Origin: Bigelowiella natans CCMP2755
Lineage: Eukaryota > Cercozoa > Chlorarachniophyceae
Assembly: GCA_000320545.1 (NCBI GenBank)
Contig: ADNK01000669.1
Coordinates: forward strand, 1-25,184
Direction of reading: 5' to 3'
Length of the DNA stretch: 25,184 bases
Shown: in pieces, positions 7,091 to 17,668 of the stretch
Layout: every line of letters begins with the position of its first letter
How positions within the stretch are numbered: position 1 is the stretch's first letter
The notes under the pieces: model-generated
What the model was told of the DNA's origin: nothing
The model's input: the letters and a program-made list of their open reading frames with translations, nothing else
Databases searched by the model: none
Made by a program: the position numbers and the translations under genes

Positions 7091-9994
7091 ATGCGGGTCT
7101 TTCTGTGGAGTATGATGCTTGTCCTCAGCGAAACCCGCAGCAGGAGCGACTACTGCATCGTAATGGAAAACGATTGATAACAACTTTGAATGTCATGCCT
7201 GTGGAATTGAGCAGCTCGCTCCGGGCAGCCGTGTGTTCTCTCGCAGCCCACATTCCTTGACTATCGCCTTTTCCCTTGTAGATTGGAGGGGGTCCAGCGG
7301 GGCTGCAAATGGCGCATTTCATGCAAAATTCTAAGAAGCCCATGGACTATGTCGTGTTCGAGAGGCACTCGAGGCCTGCAAGTTTCTTCCAGAAATTTCC
7401 CCGTCATCGAAAGCTCATATCCATCAATAAGAGGTCTATCTATGGTGCCGTTCGTGCCCTGGAAAAATCACATGGATACCCTGCGCATCCTCACGTCATC
7501 CACAAATATTTCGGCCTCTTACGGTTTCAGGTACACGGGCAGAAACTCGTCGACTCCTGAAAATCGGGAGTATAATCTAAGACATGACTGGCATTCCTTC
7601 ATCACTGATGATGATGGCCTTCTATTCAAAGATTTCTCCGAGAAGTACTTTCCATCGGCAGACGAGTGAGTTCCCTACTAATTTTTCAGTTTCTCTAAGA
7701 GAAACCCAGCTCCTCGTGCGTGCGGGGTAGGCAAAGAACAAAACGCCTCAAAACAAAATATATTGGTTCTGATGAAGATAATCTGTGTTTATATTCCGCC
7801 CAAAATAAACAGATATCTGCAATATGTGGAGGCATTTGTGAGGAGAACGAAACCTCTCATCAAATATCGACACAGTGTTACAGGCGTAGGAAGAATAAAG
7901 GCAAATAGCAGCATCAACGCTGGCATAGCCAATAAGCACGACAGGTATCTTTACGTGCTACACATCGAGAAGGGTGTGCAAGCTCAAAAAGGCGGATCTT
8001 CGTTACCGGAAAATGGCCCTTCTGATTCCGCTTCTTCTGATGCTGCGGATGCGAGTGGCCAAACGATGATGAAAAGGGGAAAAAAGAAGAAAATGTGGTT
8101 TTGCAAGCGCCTGCTTATTGCCACAGGAATGGCGAAGGAGAACGTACCAGACTGGGAGGGCGTTGAGCTGACCGAAAGCTACGGCACATACGACACCGAC
8201 CCGACGAAGTACTCGAATAAGACTGTAGCAGTGATTGGGGGCGGGAACGCTGCATTCGAGGTCGTCGCGGCGATCATGGGAGAGGCTGCCTCTGTCCGGC
8301 AATATGCATGGAAACGACGAATGGCGGAGAACACGCACTACCCAGGATCACTGCGCTCGGTGAATTCCGTGCCCCTGGACAACCAGATGCTCAAGACTCA
8401 AGACGCGTTTTTCCTGCGTCCTTTCTCCCTCGAGACAATTAGAGTCCGCAAGCAAATGCACAGGGGGAGGGAGAAGCTGTGCATGATCGGCGCGGAGGAG
8501 GAGGGCGTTCGCGAAGCTGGGCAGTTGGGGAACCAGACCGCACGAGGATATATGCTCAGCAACTCCCAGCGCTACAAGTACCGCGCGCGTCACTGCTACG
8601 ACCACATCATCCGCTGCACTGGGTTTGTTTTCGACCGTAGCGTTTTGGGGAAATTGGCTAGGAAGCTGTCATTCACTGTCCACAAGGGTAAGGCGAAGTA
8701 TCCCCACATCGACAACAACTTCGAGGCCGTGGGAGCGCTCCGGAATGTCTTCTTCCTCGGCACCAACGCGCACTCTCTGGACTTCCAGCTCTCCTCGGGC
8801 GGGCTCGTGCACGGGTTTCGCTACACGATTCGGAACCTGTTCAGCCATCTCCAGCGACGCTTCCACAACATCGCATGGCCGCACAAAAACCTCACGCTGC
8901 TCGGCGATGATTTCCGGGAGCATCTGATCTACCGCTATGGAAGCGCGTCGTCCATGTACCAGATGTTTGATGTGATGTGCGATGTGGCGGTTATTAGCTC
9001 CCGGGAGGGTCAGGGCCACGTGGTGTATTACTACGACGTGCTTGCCAAGGACGTCCTCGGGTAGCGAAGACATCATAAATAACGTCGTTGTTGAATCTTT
9101 GACGGGCGATGCTGACGATGATTGCCATGACGACGACGACGATGATAATGATAATGATGATGATGACTAAAGACTGATCACCGTTTCTGATGATGAATGG
9201 GAGGAAAGGGGGGATGGAAATATGTTGTGTTTGAAAGCATGCCCCGGAAAAAATAAATGTAGAGTCTAAATAAATGAATCTACGACTATGCACCAAATCA
9301 TAGTCGGTCTTTGCGAGCGAATGATAGATACAAATTTAATCAGGTTCCTCCGAGGAATCTACGGAGACGACGGCCCGCGCGACTTCGAGTACGTCACGCT
9401 GAGCTTTGAGTATATGCCAGAGCTGGACAACGAGATGGTTTGGGGCGACGGGACTCCTAGCGATGACCCCTCCAAGCCACATAACAACCAATTCGTACAT
9501 CCAACGATACGGTCAGTCGAGTGAGGGAAACAAAAAAAGCAACACCGACATCAAAATACTCCGAGGCTATGTTTAATTCACCCTTTTCGCCCTCCTCGCG
9601 AACGAAACTTCTCGCAGCATAAATTCTTAATCGATATGGAAAAATCACTGCTATCTTGGTTTTTGCTGCTAGGTACTGGAACACTGCCGGGCAGCCCGCG
9701 TATAAGAGCGTGCATGCTTGGGCGCTGCAAAGGCTCATCCCCAGAGCTGCCGTTGAGCTTTACTTGCTCGAAGACGTCAAGCTGCGGTTCCAAAACCCGG
9801 TTTTCCATCTTCTCCCGTTGGACAAATTCCTCGAACGAATCCGGAAAGCGCCGGTCACTGTCGCCGACGAGGAATATGCAATGCCTTGGCTCTGCCCAGA
9901 GTGTGACACGCCCAGGCCCTCTTGGCGAGAGAATCTGAAGAAAAAATGTACCAACAAGGGTGTCCACGAAGGTGTTTGCAAGGCGCTGCGGTGA
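7091..9994 (+). CDS. FOXRED2-like: FOXRED2/ERFAD-like ER flavoprotein
   Basis: Six exons: 7091-7159, 7282-7433, 7531-7665, 7813-9060, 9344-9511 and 9673-9994. They give 698 codons including the stop; human FOXRED2 is of similar length. The ATG at 7091 follows an in-frame TGA and opens a signal-peptide-like start ([17 protein letters not shown]). Next come the FAD-binding Rossmann motif IGGGPAG (24-30), the conserved [15 protein letters not shown] and YNLRHDW segments, a second nucleotide-binding motif [10 protein letters not shown] (259-268), and the [10 protein letters not shown] and [10 protein letters not shown] blocks. In animals this family is an ER-lumen flavoprotein that works with SEL1L in ER-associated degradation. 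I see no KDEL-type retrieval signal; the C-terminus is KALR. Intron 1 is phase 0 and the other four are phase 2. A possible AATAAA lies at 10067. It is convergent with the Lys/Ala-rich gene. Confidence 0.93.
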
Positions 9995-10877
9995 CGCGTG
10001 CCTTCTATGAAGAAGTGTGCATGTACAAGCCACGCGAGATTTGTTTGGGGAGCTGCCATAGAAAAGAATAAACAAAGAAGGCTGGAAGGAGGTGAAACAG
10101 TTGGGAAACACTGACAGCGGTGGAATGAACGCGCATCAACAATTGTGCCTCGGCGTGGCATCATGGGTATTTCAAGTGATGAGCCAAAAAGAACACACGG
10201 ATGTCTATACTGTAGCCATTGCATTCTCGTGATTGGCAAGCAGGCAAGGCCCACAGCTTTGTGTCTGCATTTCTGTACTAATTTTACCTATCAAGGATTC
10301 TCCTGATCGCGAACATAGACGTGCATGCTACATGGCATGTGACAGAGCATCTTGCATCATGGCACACGACACAATGACGCTAGCGAACAACGCATGCAGA
10401 GACGCACACATGCATGGCAACTACGAAACTACTTGCGATCGTTGTGGCATGCTTCTTCTTGCTACTACATGAATTCCGCGTCATTTTTGCACTTCGTTTT
10501 GGTGTTGAAAGATTTAATGTCTGCTTGTGGCTAGTTCAATGAACCCCAATGGCACTCCGAACATTACGGCTTGCATGGTCTTTCCACCGTGCGCTCTCTT
10601 GCTAGCTACATGCACTGTTATTGCCGTATGTGCGCACATAGCTAGCTACAGGCACATCACTGGGTTTGGATGACCAGCTGCCTGCACTGTTTGCGAGGCC
10701 CGTGCAATCTTCCGCAAAAAAACAAAGTTACACGGCAGCGAGCTGCACGCAGCGTAGAAATATGTGGTGGGCATCGCGCTATAAGTTCTTTTGAAATGTA
10801 CACGTGTAATCAGAGGACGGTTGCGATCGATACTCACAGCACATTTCCGCTTCTCTTCCTTTGCGGGGCTTAAGTGT
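9995..10877. other. Convergent spacer 2, palindrome-rich core 10230-10670
   Basis: This spacer lies between two facing gene ends. The outer parts are probably 3' UTR sequence. The core carries the same word bias as the first convergent spacer: GTGCATGCTACATGGCATG near 10320, several GCATGC/TGCATG words, and GCTAGCTAC at about 10602 and 10641. I see no coding sequence in it. Confidence 0.65.
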
Positions 10878-11937
10878 TTACTTCCCAGCTTGCTTTTTCC
10901 AAGCAGCAATCCATGCTTCAGCACTTGGTCTAGCGCCTCCGGTAGCTGGCGCGGAAGACGTTGCATAGCTCGTATCAGCTGAATCTCCAATAACGGCTGC
11001 AGCTGCTGCTCCGACAACAGCAACTCCAATGGGTGCGAGCTTGCTGGTGTCCGAACTAATGATAGTGGCAGACGATAGTGATGATAATGATGATGATAAT
11101 GATGATGATAATGAAGATCATGATGATGATGATGATGATGATAGAAGGTCGAAAGCTGTGGTGATTGATGGGCGAAGAAAAAGAACCTTGCTACCCCTAG
11201 AAGGGGACAAGGACACGAAAAAGGCACCGGCGTGTATGTGCATGTGCATATGCATTTTGCGCGTGTTCGCGCGCGCGCGTGTGTGTGCGTGTTTGCCTGG
11301 GTGCGTCTTCATGAGTAATCATACCTAGAAGAAGAGGACGCTGCAGATGCTGCTGGCGCAGCAGGCTTAGCAGCCGGCTTCGCCTTCTCCACCAGAGGAG
11401 CCTTCTTAGACTCTGTGACAACTTTTGCTGGGGGTGGGGTGGGCCGGTTTAGTCGGAGCAGGCGGCGCCTTCGGCGTTTCCTTCTTAGCTGGGGCTGCTG
11501 GAGGCGCTACAGGTGCAACCTCCTTCTTCGCTACTGGCGCCTCCTTCTTCGCTACTGGCTCCTCCTTCTTCGCTACTGGCGCTTCCTTCTTCGCTGCGGG
11601 CGCCTCCTGATAATTGGATTGGTCGTTGATGAGAGGGGGGGGGGGGGGGGGCAAGGGCAAGGGAGGCCAATAGCAACGCCCCTACCAACATCGGATAGCC
11701 CTTACGACATCCGAACCCGACCGGACACGGAAAGGAGGGATGGAGGGTAGAGAAGGGATAGGGTTGAAATCACCAACCTGCTTCGGAGGGGTGGCCGCAG
11801 CAGGAACGTCAACCTTCAACGTTTTGGGGGGGGCAAACGTGACAGGGCCTTCGATCGACTTGCTTTTCTTGACTACAATATCAATTAAGAAGACGAGAGG
11901 AGGGGGGGGGGTGGAGAGGAGGGGGGGATGAGAGGGG

Positions 11938-11983
<46 letters not shown>

Positions 11984-12776
11984 TCTCTTGCATAGTTTTT
12001 TTAAGGGTATTTGGAGGGTAGAAGGCAGGCAGCACTACTGCTATTACCTGTATCGATGTTCCTCATGGCCTGGAACTCCTCACTGGTGCTGTACGACTTG
12101 GAGATATCGGCAAGGGACTGTGTCTGATCAGAGGCATGGGAGGGGGGGGGGGGGGCATTAGGTAGCCAGCATAGATAGATCATGCAGAGCACTTCAGCGA
12201 CCAGCAAATCGGCTGGTACGCGCCAAGTTTAACTGCCAAACACCCTCATCAGGAAGCAGGAGCTGTACCTCAAATTGAGGAGGCTTCATGATCTTTCCAC
12301 CCACCGTGAGGAATGCACCCCCGGCAGCTACCGCCGCAGCTAGGAGGCCGCCAGCTTGAACTGCGTCGTGCATATATAACAAGAATGCTGTGAAAAATCT
12401 GAATTCCTCCTTTTCTATTGTGCTGGCTGGTTGTTTCTGTCTGTACCCGCGTGCGTACGCGTGTGCGTGAGCGTGTGTGTGTACACGTGTGCGTGCAATT
12501 TGCAGAGTGTGTCAAATTGCCAACCAGCGATAGGGGGGATAAATTGACACCATATGTCATACACACACACATGCGCGCGCTCACATGTCTATATGTATAT
12601 AGTAAAATTTTCTGTATATTTTATATGATTCAGTCATTTGCTTATGTGATAACCACCTGCTGCCAGTCCCTTAGTGACTCCGCTTTGTTGGCTGCACGCA
12701 AAGGAGAAATCGGGGGGTGGAGGGGGGGAAGGGGCAGAAGAATCGGATGGAGTAATCAGAAAGGTTCCGCGAATAC

Positions 12777-12809
<33 letters not shown>

Positions 12810-13858
12810 GCTAATCTCTATCTAACGAACACAAATGATTGCCACTTCCACATATAATGCCGATGGGCGTGGGGAATTCTCATGTCGTTGGAAACGCTTG
12901 CTGCAGCCTATCGTTATTGTCTCACTTGAACTCAGTGATGCTCGCTCCGAGACCCTTTTGCGCTCCCTTTGCGTTCCCAAACTTGCTCTGGAGTGGAGGG
13001 GGGAACGGGGGGGGGATGTCAGATCATCGATGCGGATGTCGATTTTTTTGACGAAACTGAAAGATGTGCGCTGTTTCACTTCTAATACCGAAAGCAGGCA
13101 TATGCGAGAGGGGGAGGCACATATATTGAGATGTCAGATTGTATTACCACCGGAGAAGCTGGAGTTCTTGCAGGCTAGACATTGTTGCAAAACAAATCCA
13201 TGGTGCGTGTAAGAAGACGCCAAAAACGAGCCAAACCGTGGGATGTTTCCCTCTCATCCTCTTCCCTCCCTTTCAACCTCCCCTCCCTCCCCTCTCCTCT
13301 CATTTTCCTTTACAATACGTGATTGTCCTCAGCCCCCCACCCTCTCATCTAGCTTCAATCTGTTCCAATATCATCCTATCACTCCGTACATTCATCTCTC
13401 TACTACACCCAGAGAGCCACCCCCCCCCCCTCCCTCCTCCACCTCCTTCTCGGGTATGCTACCTTCTTCGCCGGCGCGGGCGCTGCTTTTTTTTTAGCTG
13501 CGAAGAGAGGCGCCTTGGCAGGAGCTTTAGGTGCTGCTGCTGCGACTTTTTTCTTTGGTGCTGGAGGAGCGACCTTCTTCACAGGGGCGGGAGGCGCTGC
13601 CTTTTTCTGCGGCAGAGCAAGCTTTGGCGCGGCCAGAACCTTCTTTGCAGCAGGGGGGGCAGTTTTCTTGATTGCCGTGCCAGCTTTCTTTGCAGCAGGG
13701 GGGGCAGTTTTCTTGATTGCCGTGCCAGCTTTCTTTGCTGAATGCGACCGACGTCACAGGTGCGGGAGGGGAGAGAATAGGAGGTTGGCTTGAGGTTGGG
13801 AGAGATGAGGATTGCTATCACTCAAACAGCAGACAGAAATTATATGAACCAGTCATGA

Positions 13859-13934
<76 letters not shown>

Positions 13935-14879
13935 ATGTGTGGATTTCCCCTCCCTTCCTACCGCTCGCATAATGTTCAAATGAAAGATGAAAGTTGATAA
14001 TTGATGATGATGAGCCAACCTGGAGATTTAATTCCTGCGGGGGTCTTCACTGGGGAGCCGCCTCCGCCGAGGAAATTAGCGAAAAGGCTGTAAAGCCAAA
14101 CGATACAAGCATAGGTTAGAATCAGGGTGGAGATGACTCTATGGATACTTTATGTGGTGGGGGATTTCGGGTGTGCATAAAGCCATTTTCACTTAATTGC
14201 ATCATTACCCTTCAATTCCGGGTGCTTTTTTGCCTGGCGCAGGAGCAGCAGCTGTCTTGGCAGCAGGGGCCGCCTTTTTCGCTGGAGCCACCTTCTTCGT
14301 AGGAGCGGGAGCGGCTTTCTGAGCAAACTTTGGAAGGGCAAACTTGGGCGAAGAAGCCTTGGAGACCTTTGGAGCCAAAGACGGCCATCCGCACAAAATA
14401 TCATGTTGCATGATAAGGAAGGAGATGAATGGGAGGGGAGCAGTAGGGATTGTAAATGACGAGAACCATCGTTTATATTGGGGGTATAGTGATACAATTA
14501 TCGATAAGTGTTCCGAAAGAAAGAGGCAAAATGTGGAGCCCCCCCCCCCCATCACCTTTGGAGCAGGACTGGATTTCTTTTGAAGGGGCTTAGGTGCTGC
14601 CTTTTTCACTTTCGTGGCCACAGGCGCAGCTTTCTTGATCTGCGTTGCGACCGGCGCAACCTTGGCCGCGACAATCTTAGTTCCAGTCTTGGTCAGGATT
14701 TGAGTCGCTGCTAGAGTCGCCGCTGCAGGCGTCTGAGGGCGCTGAGCGATGATACATGCCAGGAGCGCAAGTAAGGCCACGGTCAAGACCGCTACAACAC
14801 TAGACCTGATATATCCAAAACACCAACGATTCGTGATTGAGCGAGGCTCGAGACTCATGCGCGCTCCCAAACCATTCAT
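10878..14879 (-). CDS. Lys/Ala/Pro-rich protein with hydrophobic segments
   Basis: Twelve exons in transcription order: 14879-14556, 14366-14209, 14087-14020, 13737-13463, 13174-13151, 12987-12926, 12691-12657, 12360-12269, 12123-12048, 11872-11778, 11606-11325 and 11055-10878. All donors are GT, all acceptors are AG, and phases match throughout except one base in the eleventh exon. The roughly 555-residue protein starts with a signal or anchor segment (SSVVAVLTVALLALLACIIA). Long AKKxAP-type stretches follow, then a more ordinary central part (SKFGNAKGAQKGLGASITEF, then AGGLLAAAVAAGGAFLTVGG), APVAKKE repeats, and a C-terminal IGVAVVGAAAAAVIG followed by AEAWIAAWKKQAGK. I do not recognise the family. 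It could be a plastid or endomembrane protein with a basic flexible linker. An alternative start is ATG at 14858. Confidence 0.72.
11056..11324. repeat. GAT-type trinucleotide repeat in the last intron of the Lys/Ala-rich gene
   Basis: Interrupted GAT/AAT repeats (about 11081-11143), GC alternation and a short GT tract fill this intron. They account for the Asp-rich and His-rich open frames seen here, which are not coding. Confidence 0.8.
11606..12268. repeat. Intronic (CT)n and G/C homopolymers in the Lys/Ala-rich gene
   Basis: A (CT)n run lies at 11945-11980. Long G runs lie at 11635-11651, about 11901-11910 and 12142-12155. On the gene's own strand the G runs read as poly-C upstream of 3' splice sites and so act as polypyrimidine tracts. 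Confidence 0.85.
12778..12809. repeat. (CAT)n trinucleotide repeat
   Basis: An uninterrupted ATC/CAT run in an intron of the Lys/Ala-rich gene, between exons 12926 and 12691. Confidence 0.9.
13641..13730 (-). repeat. Perfect 45-bp coding tandem repeat, two units
   Basis: Two identical 45-bp units start at 13641 and 13686 in an exon of the Lys/Ala-rich gene. Each encodes a 15-residue block containing KKAGTAIKKTAPP. Third-position identity shows the duplication is recent or conversion-maintained. Confidence 0.9.
13859..13932. repeat. Compound (TGCG)n(TG)n microsatellite
   Basis: A tetranucleotide TGCG run passes directly into a TG run inside an intron of the Lys/Ala-rich gene (14019-13738). 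Confidence 0.9.
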
Positions 14880-15535
14880 ATCCCGGAAAAACGTATCCCC
14901 CCACACGCTCGGAGAGAAGTGCAAACGAAGACGACAGGCAGGATCATGTAGAGGGCTAACGGAACGAAATGAATCCGCATGAAGAATAGGGGGGGGGAAG
15001 AGCGGGCTACCCTGTCCGTGTTTGTTTAGGACGCAGCATCTTCGTTCGTTCTCAAGGGAAATGTGGGTGGAGGACGCACGTGACAGCCTGTCGCGCACTT
15101 TTGGAGAAATTATGCAGAAATATCAACATTTTCATCATTTTTAGGATGTGATTTCAAGTCGTACCAAAAAGACCGCCTATAAAGCGCTGTCTTTCATGGC
15201 GAGTTACGTCCGTGGTAGATCTAAGACACACTCTTGTGCCTGCAACAAGAGCGAAGACACGGGGTCACATGGCGAAAACATGGAGGGAATTTCTGACGGA
15301 CGTCATGCTGTTTCCCACGGCGTATGGCTGTTTTTCCGTTCGCGCGATTGGGCATATTTTCGCCCGGTAAATATCCTATCGCTTTTTTGAAAAATTATCT
15401 CTCCCACTGCCGCGAACGCAGAAAAATGCCGAGCCCTCGGGGGCGAAACGAGCCTCGTACGATTAGGATGTGTGACCGACGACCTCTCCTTGCTTTTCCG
15501 ACGACGATTCCGCAAAACCCCATCGGCCGATTGCC
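14880..15535. promoter_or_regulatory. Head-to-head intergenic region
   Basis: This 656-bp region lies between the start codons of the Lys/Ala-rich gene (-) and the helical secretory protein (+). It lacks the palindrome-rich composition of the convergent spacers. The minus-strand frame remains open upstream to about 15098, so a longer N-terminus for the minus gene cannot be excluded, but ATG 14879 or 14858 best fits a signal anchor. No specific element is recognised. Confidence 0.5.
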
Positions 15536-16880
15536 ATGCCCCACTCGGGGCAGCGAAGCTCGGGTGCTGAGCTTGCCGTGGGCTCAACACTGCTGCTGCT
15601 GCTGCTGCTGCTGCTGGCTTTGTCTAGCACCCGTTCCTACCTCAGTTCAAGACCATTTCCTGAGCATGCGAGCTCATCGTCGAAAACTCAAAGGACAGCA
15701 AGGCCAGAGGGCTTGAGGGCTAAAATCTGGAGGAGGTCAGCGCCACTGCCAGCGCTACGACCGCTTTGCAATGAGAGATTCTACTCCTCAAATCTCCGTG
15801 TATCGTCGGGATCCTCATCAATGGAGCCTGCCGTGAGGCAGATTTCCTTCCAGAAGGCCGGGAGTCTCATCCGGGAGGCCGGCGAGAAAGTGGAATACGT
15901 GGCGGTGAAGATGGCGTCTTTCCAAATGACAGCCGAGTCGCCGGTGCGGTCACAATTTTGCATTCATGTTATATTGTTTTTATTTTTCAAATTTGAATCA
16001 GTCTCGTTGCATATTTGCATGCGGGAATACTCATAATACAGGACATAATTTCAGGCTGCAATCTTACATTTCACCACAATTTGATTAATTTATGCAGCTT
16101 ACACTGAACGCTGGTGGGAGTGCCTTAGCTCGTGCAGGGGATGATCTATCCCGTGCAGAAAGTGGTACAGAAATCGTTGCCCCAGCCCATTATATTTCCT
16201 TTGATTATCTCGATGCATGTAGGTAATTGGGATGCGCTGTACCAAAGCGCGTCTGATATGAGGGTGGCTGGGTCGCATCTTGAGTCGAACCTTGACAACG
16301 GGTACTATTTTTGTTTTCCGCTGTAGAAAAATAGTGCGAATCGTAACCACGACGGCCCAACCGCTATTGATGCACACAATCAATCAGATGCGAAAATCTC
16401 GAACTTCTTGCCGACACGCTGGAAAACCTTGCAGAATCTCTCGGAATGGTGATTCATCAAAAAGTTTATCTACTTTTTCTGTCCTCCCACGAGGGAAGGC
16501 TAACGGATGTTCTTGGCAGGAAAGCTATTCCGAGGCTCGGGCGCATGTTGAGGTTGCTGCGGATACCGTCGAGCAGGTGTATTATCTTGGCAGCGATATA
16601 CCTAAATGCAGCAGGCGTATTATCTGCCGCCAGGCTTTCTTCATATTGGTGTATTCAACATATTGTTTCATATTTTGGATGCTGCCAGATCGGCGAAAGC
16701 ATACAGGAGTACTCAAGTTACTTTGGTGGCGCACCTGGTAATCGTTCACCACCGACAGATCCCGCCAGAAATAGAAATCGTTGCCTTTGAAGCATGCACG
16801 TTAGGCAAAGCAAAACCTATTCCTCTCTATGAATGTCACAGTGTAAAGGACGTATATAATGTAATAGCTATATATATAAA

Positions 16881-16936
<56 letters not shown>

Positions 16937-17144
16937 TGTATGAAAATGTACCAAAATATAAGACGGATGTAATGAATATTCAAATATAAGAACGCTAATA
17001 TTACATATATTGTAACTCATCCGTGTGTGATTAATGGTATGAAAAGGATCCTTCCCCGAGGAAGCAAAAATGGTTTTAGCTGAGGCAGCTGAAGCAGCAC
17101 TGGAAAGCTCGAAGACGTTGCGCTCCATTGAAATAACTTCATAA
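15536..17144 (+). CDS. Secretory or plastid-targeted alpha-helical protein
   Basis: Seven exons: 15536-15943, 16098-16161, 16223-16301, 16388-16448, 16499-16576, 16689-16737 and 17047-17144, giving 279 codons including the stop. An in-frame TGA at 15473 precedes ATG 15536. The N-terminus is a signal peptide with nine consecutive Leu codons, followed by a Ser/Arg-rich stretch (RSYLSSRPFPEHASSSSK and onward). That order resembles a bipartite leader for a secondary plastid. The mature part is Ala/Glu-rich and amphipathic: AGSLIREAGEKVEYVAVKM, ALYQSASDMRVAGSHLESNL, LELLADTLENLAESLGM, SEARAHVEVAADTVEQ and PEEAKMVLAEAAEAALESS. It looks like a string of short helices and I do not recognise a family. 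The end of exon 2 could be 16161 or 16164. Confidence 0.72.
15590..15616 (+). repeat. (CTG)9 repeat encoding the signal-peptide core
   Basis: Nine in-frame CTG codons form the hydrophobic core of the leader of the gene starting at 15536. Only CTG is used. Confidence 0.9.
16868..16934. repeat. (TA)n microsatellite
   Basis: An AT dinucleotide tract in the last intron (16738-17046) of the helical-protein gene. Confidence 0.9.
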
Positions 17145-17668
17145 AATGTACAAAATTTGTTCATCCGAAAAAGACTCCGTACATGTACGCAGTGCTATTG
17201 TTGCGCCTGTCTCCATGCTTCTAGCAGTCAGCAGCGGTGCAATCGAAAACGTAGCTTGCTTGGCCTTATATGCTACAAGTGCTGCGCAACCCTCATATTA
17301 GCACGCGAGTGTATCAGTCTGGCAGTGCTCGCTTACTACTACTAGCGCTGTCTGTCTTGCACATGCAGTGGCATCTCAGAAGCTAGCTACACAGATACGA
17401 TGTGTCGTCATGTGTACGTACAACGTGCAAACCGAACACAGGATCGCATGCTAGCATGCATGCAGCTTCGAGCGAGGCCAATAAGCACATGTTGCAGCGT
17501 TGCTTGTGGTAGCACTGCAGTATCGTATCGCTTTTGAGCATGATCGTTACGGCGGTGACATGCAGTGCATGCGTCCAGAATGCTAGAATGCAATGACGCG
17601 TCATTTTCGAGTTTCTGGCGTGATTGTGCAGACTAATACTACAGCACTTATCTGCTTGATGAGGGTGT
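17145..17668. other. Convergent spacer 3, palindrome-rich
   Basis: This 524-bp spacer exactly separates two facing stop codons. It contains GTACATGTAC (about 17178), GAAGCTAGC (about 17380), GTACGTAC (about 17413), GCATGCTAGCATGC (17446-17459, which includes the 12-mer palindrome) followed by another ATGCAGC, and GCAGTGCATGC (about 17563). No coding sequence is supported. Confidence 0.7.
17447..17458. repeat. 12-bp perfect palindrome CATGCTAGCATG, copy 4
   Basis: This exact copy is extended here to the 14-base palindrome GCATGCTAGCATGC. It is some 14 kb from the other three copies and also lies between convergent genes. Confidence 0.9.

Noticed and set aside
8003-9076. Minus-strand and other-frame open frames over the FOXRED2-like gene
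   Set aside because: They are shadows of the strongly conserved flavoprotein exon at 7813-9060.
10646-11227. Minus-strand open frame of 193 codons with a His-rich stretch
   Set aside because: The His run comes from a GAT microsatellite in an intron. The true coding frame here is the last exon (11055-10878) of the Lys/Ala-rich gene.
13463-14879. Lys/Ala/Pro-rich exons as a linker histone H1
   Set aside because: There is no winged-helix globular domain, and the protein begins with a hydrophobic signal or anchor segment and has further hydrophobic segments.
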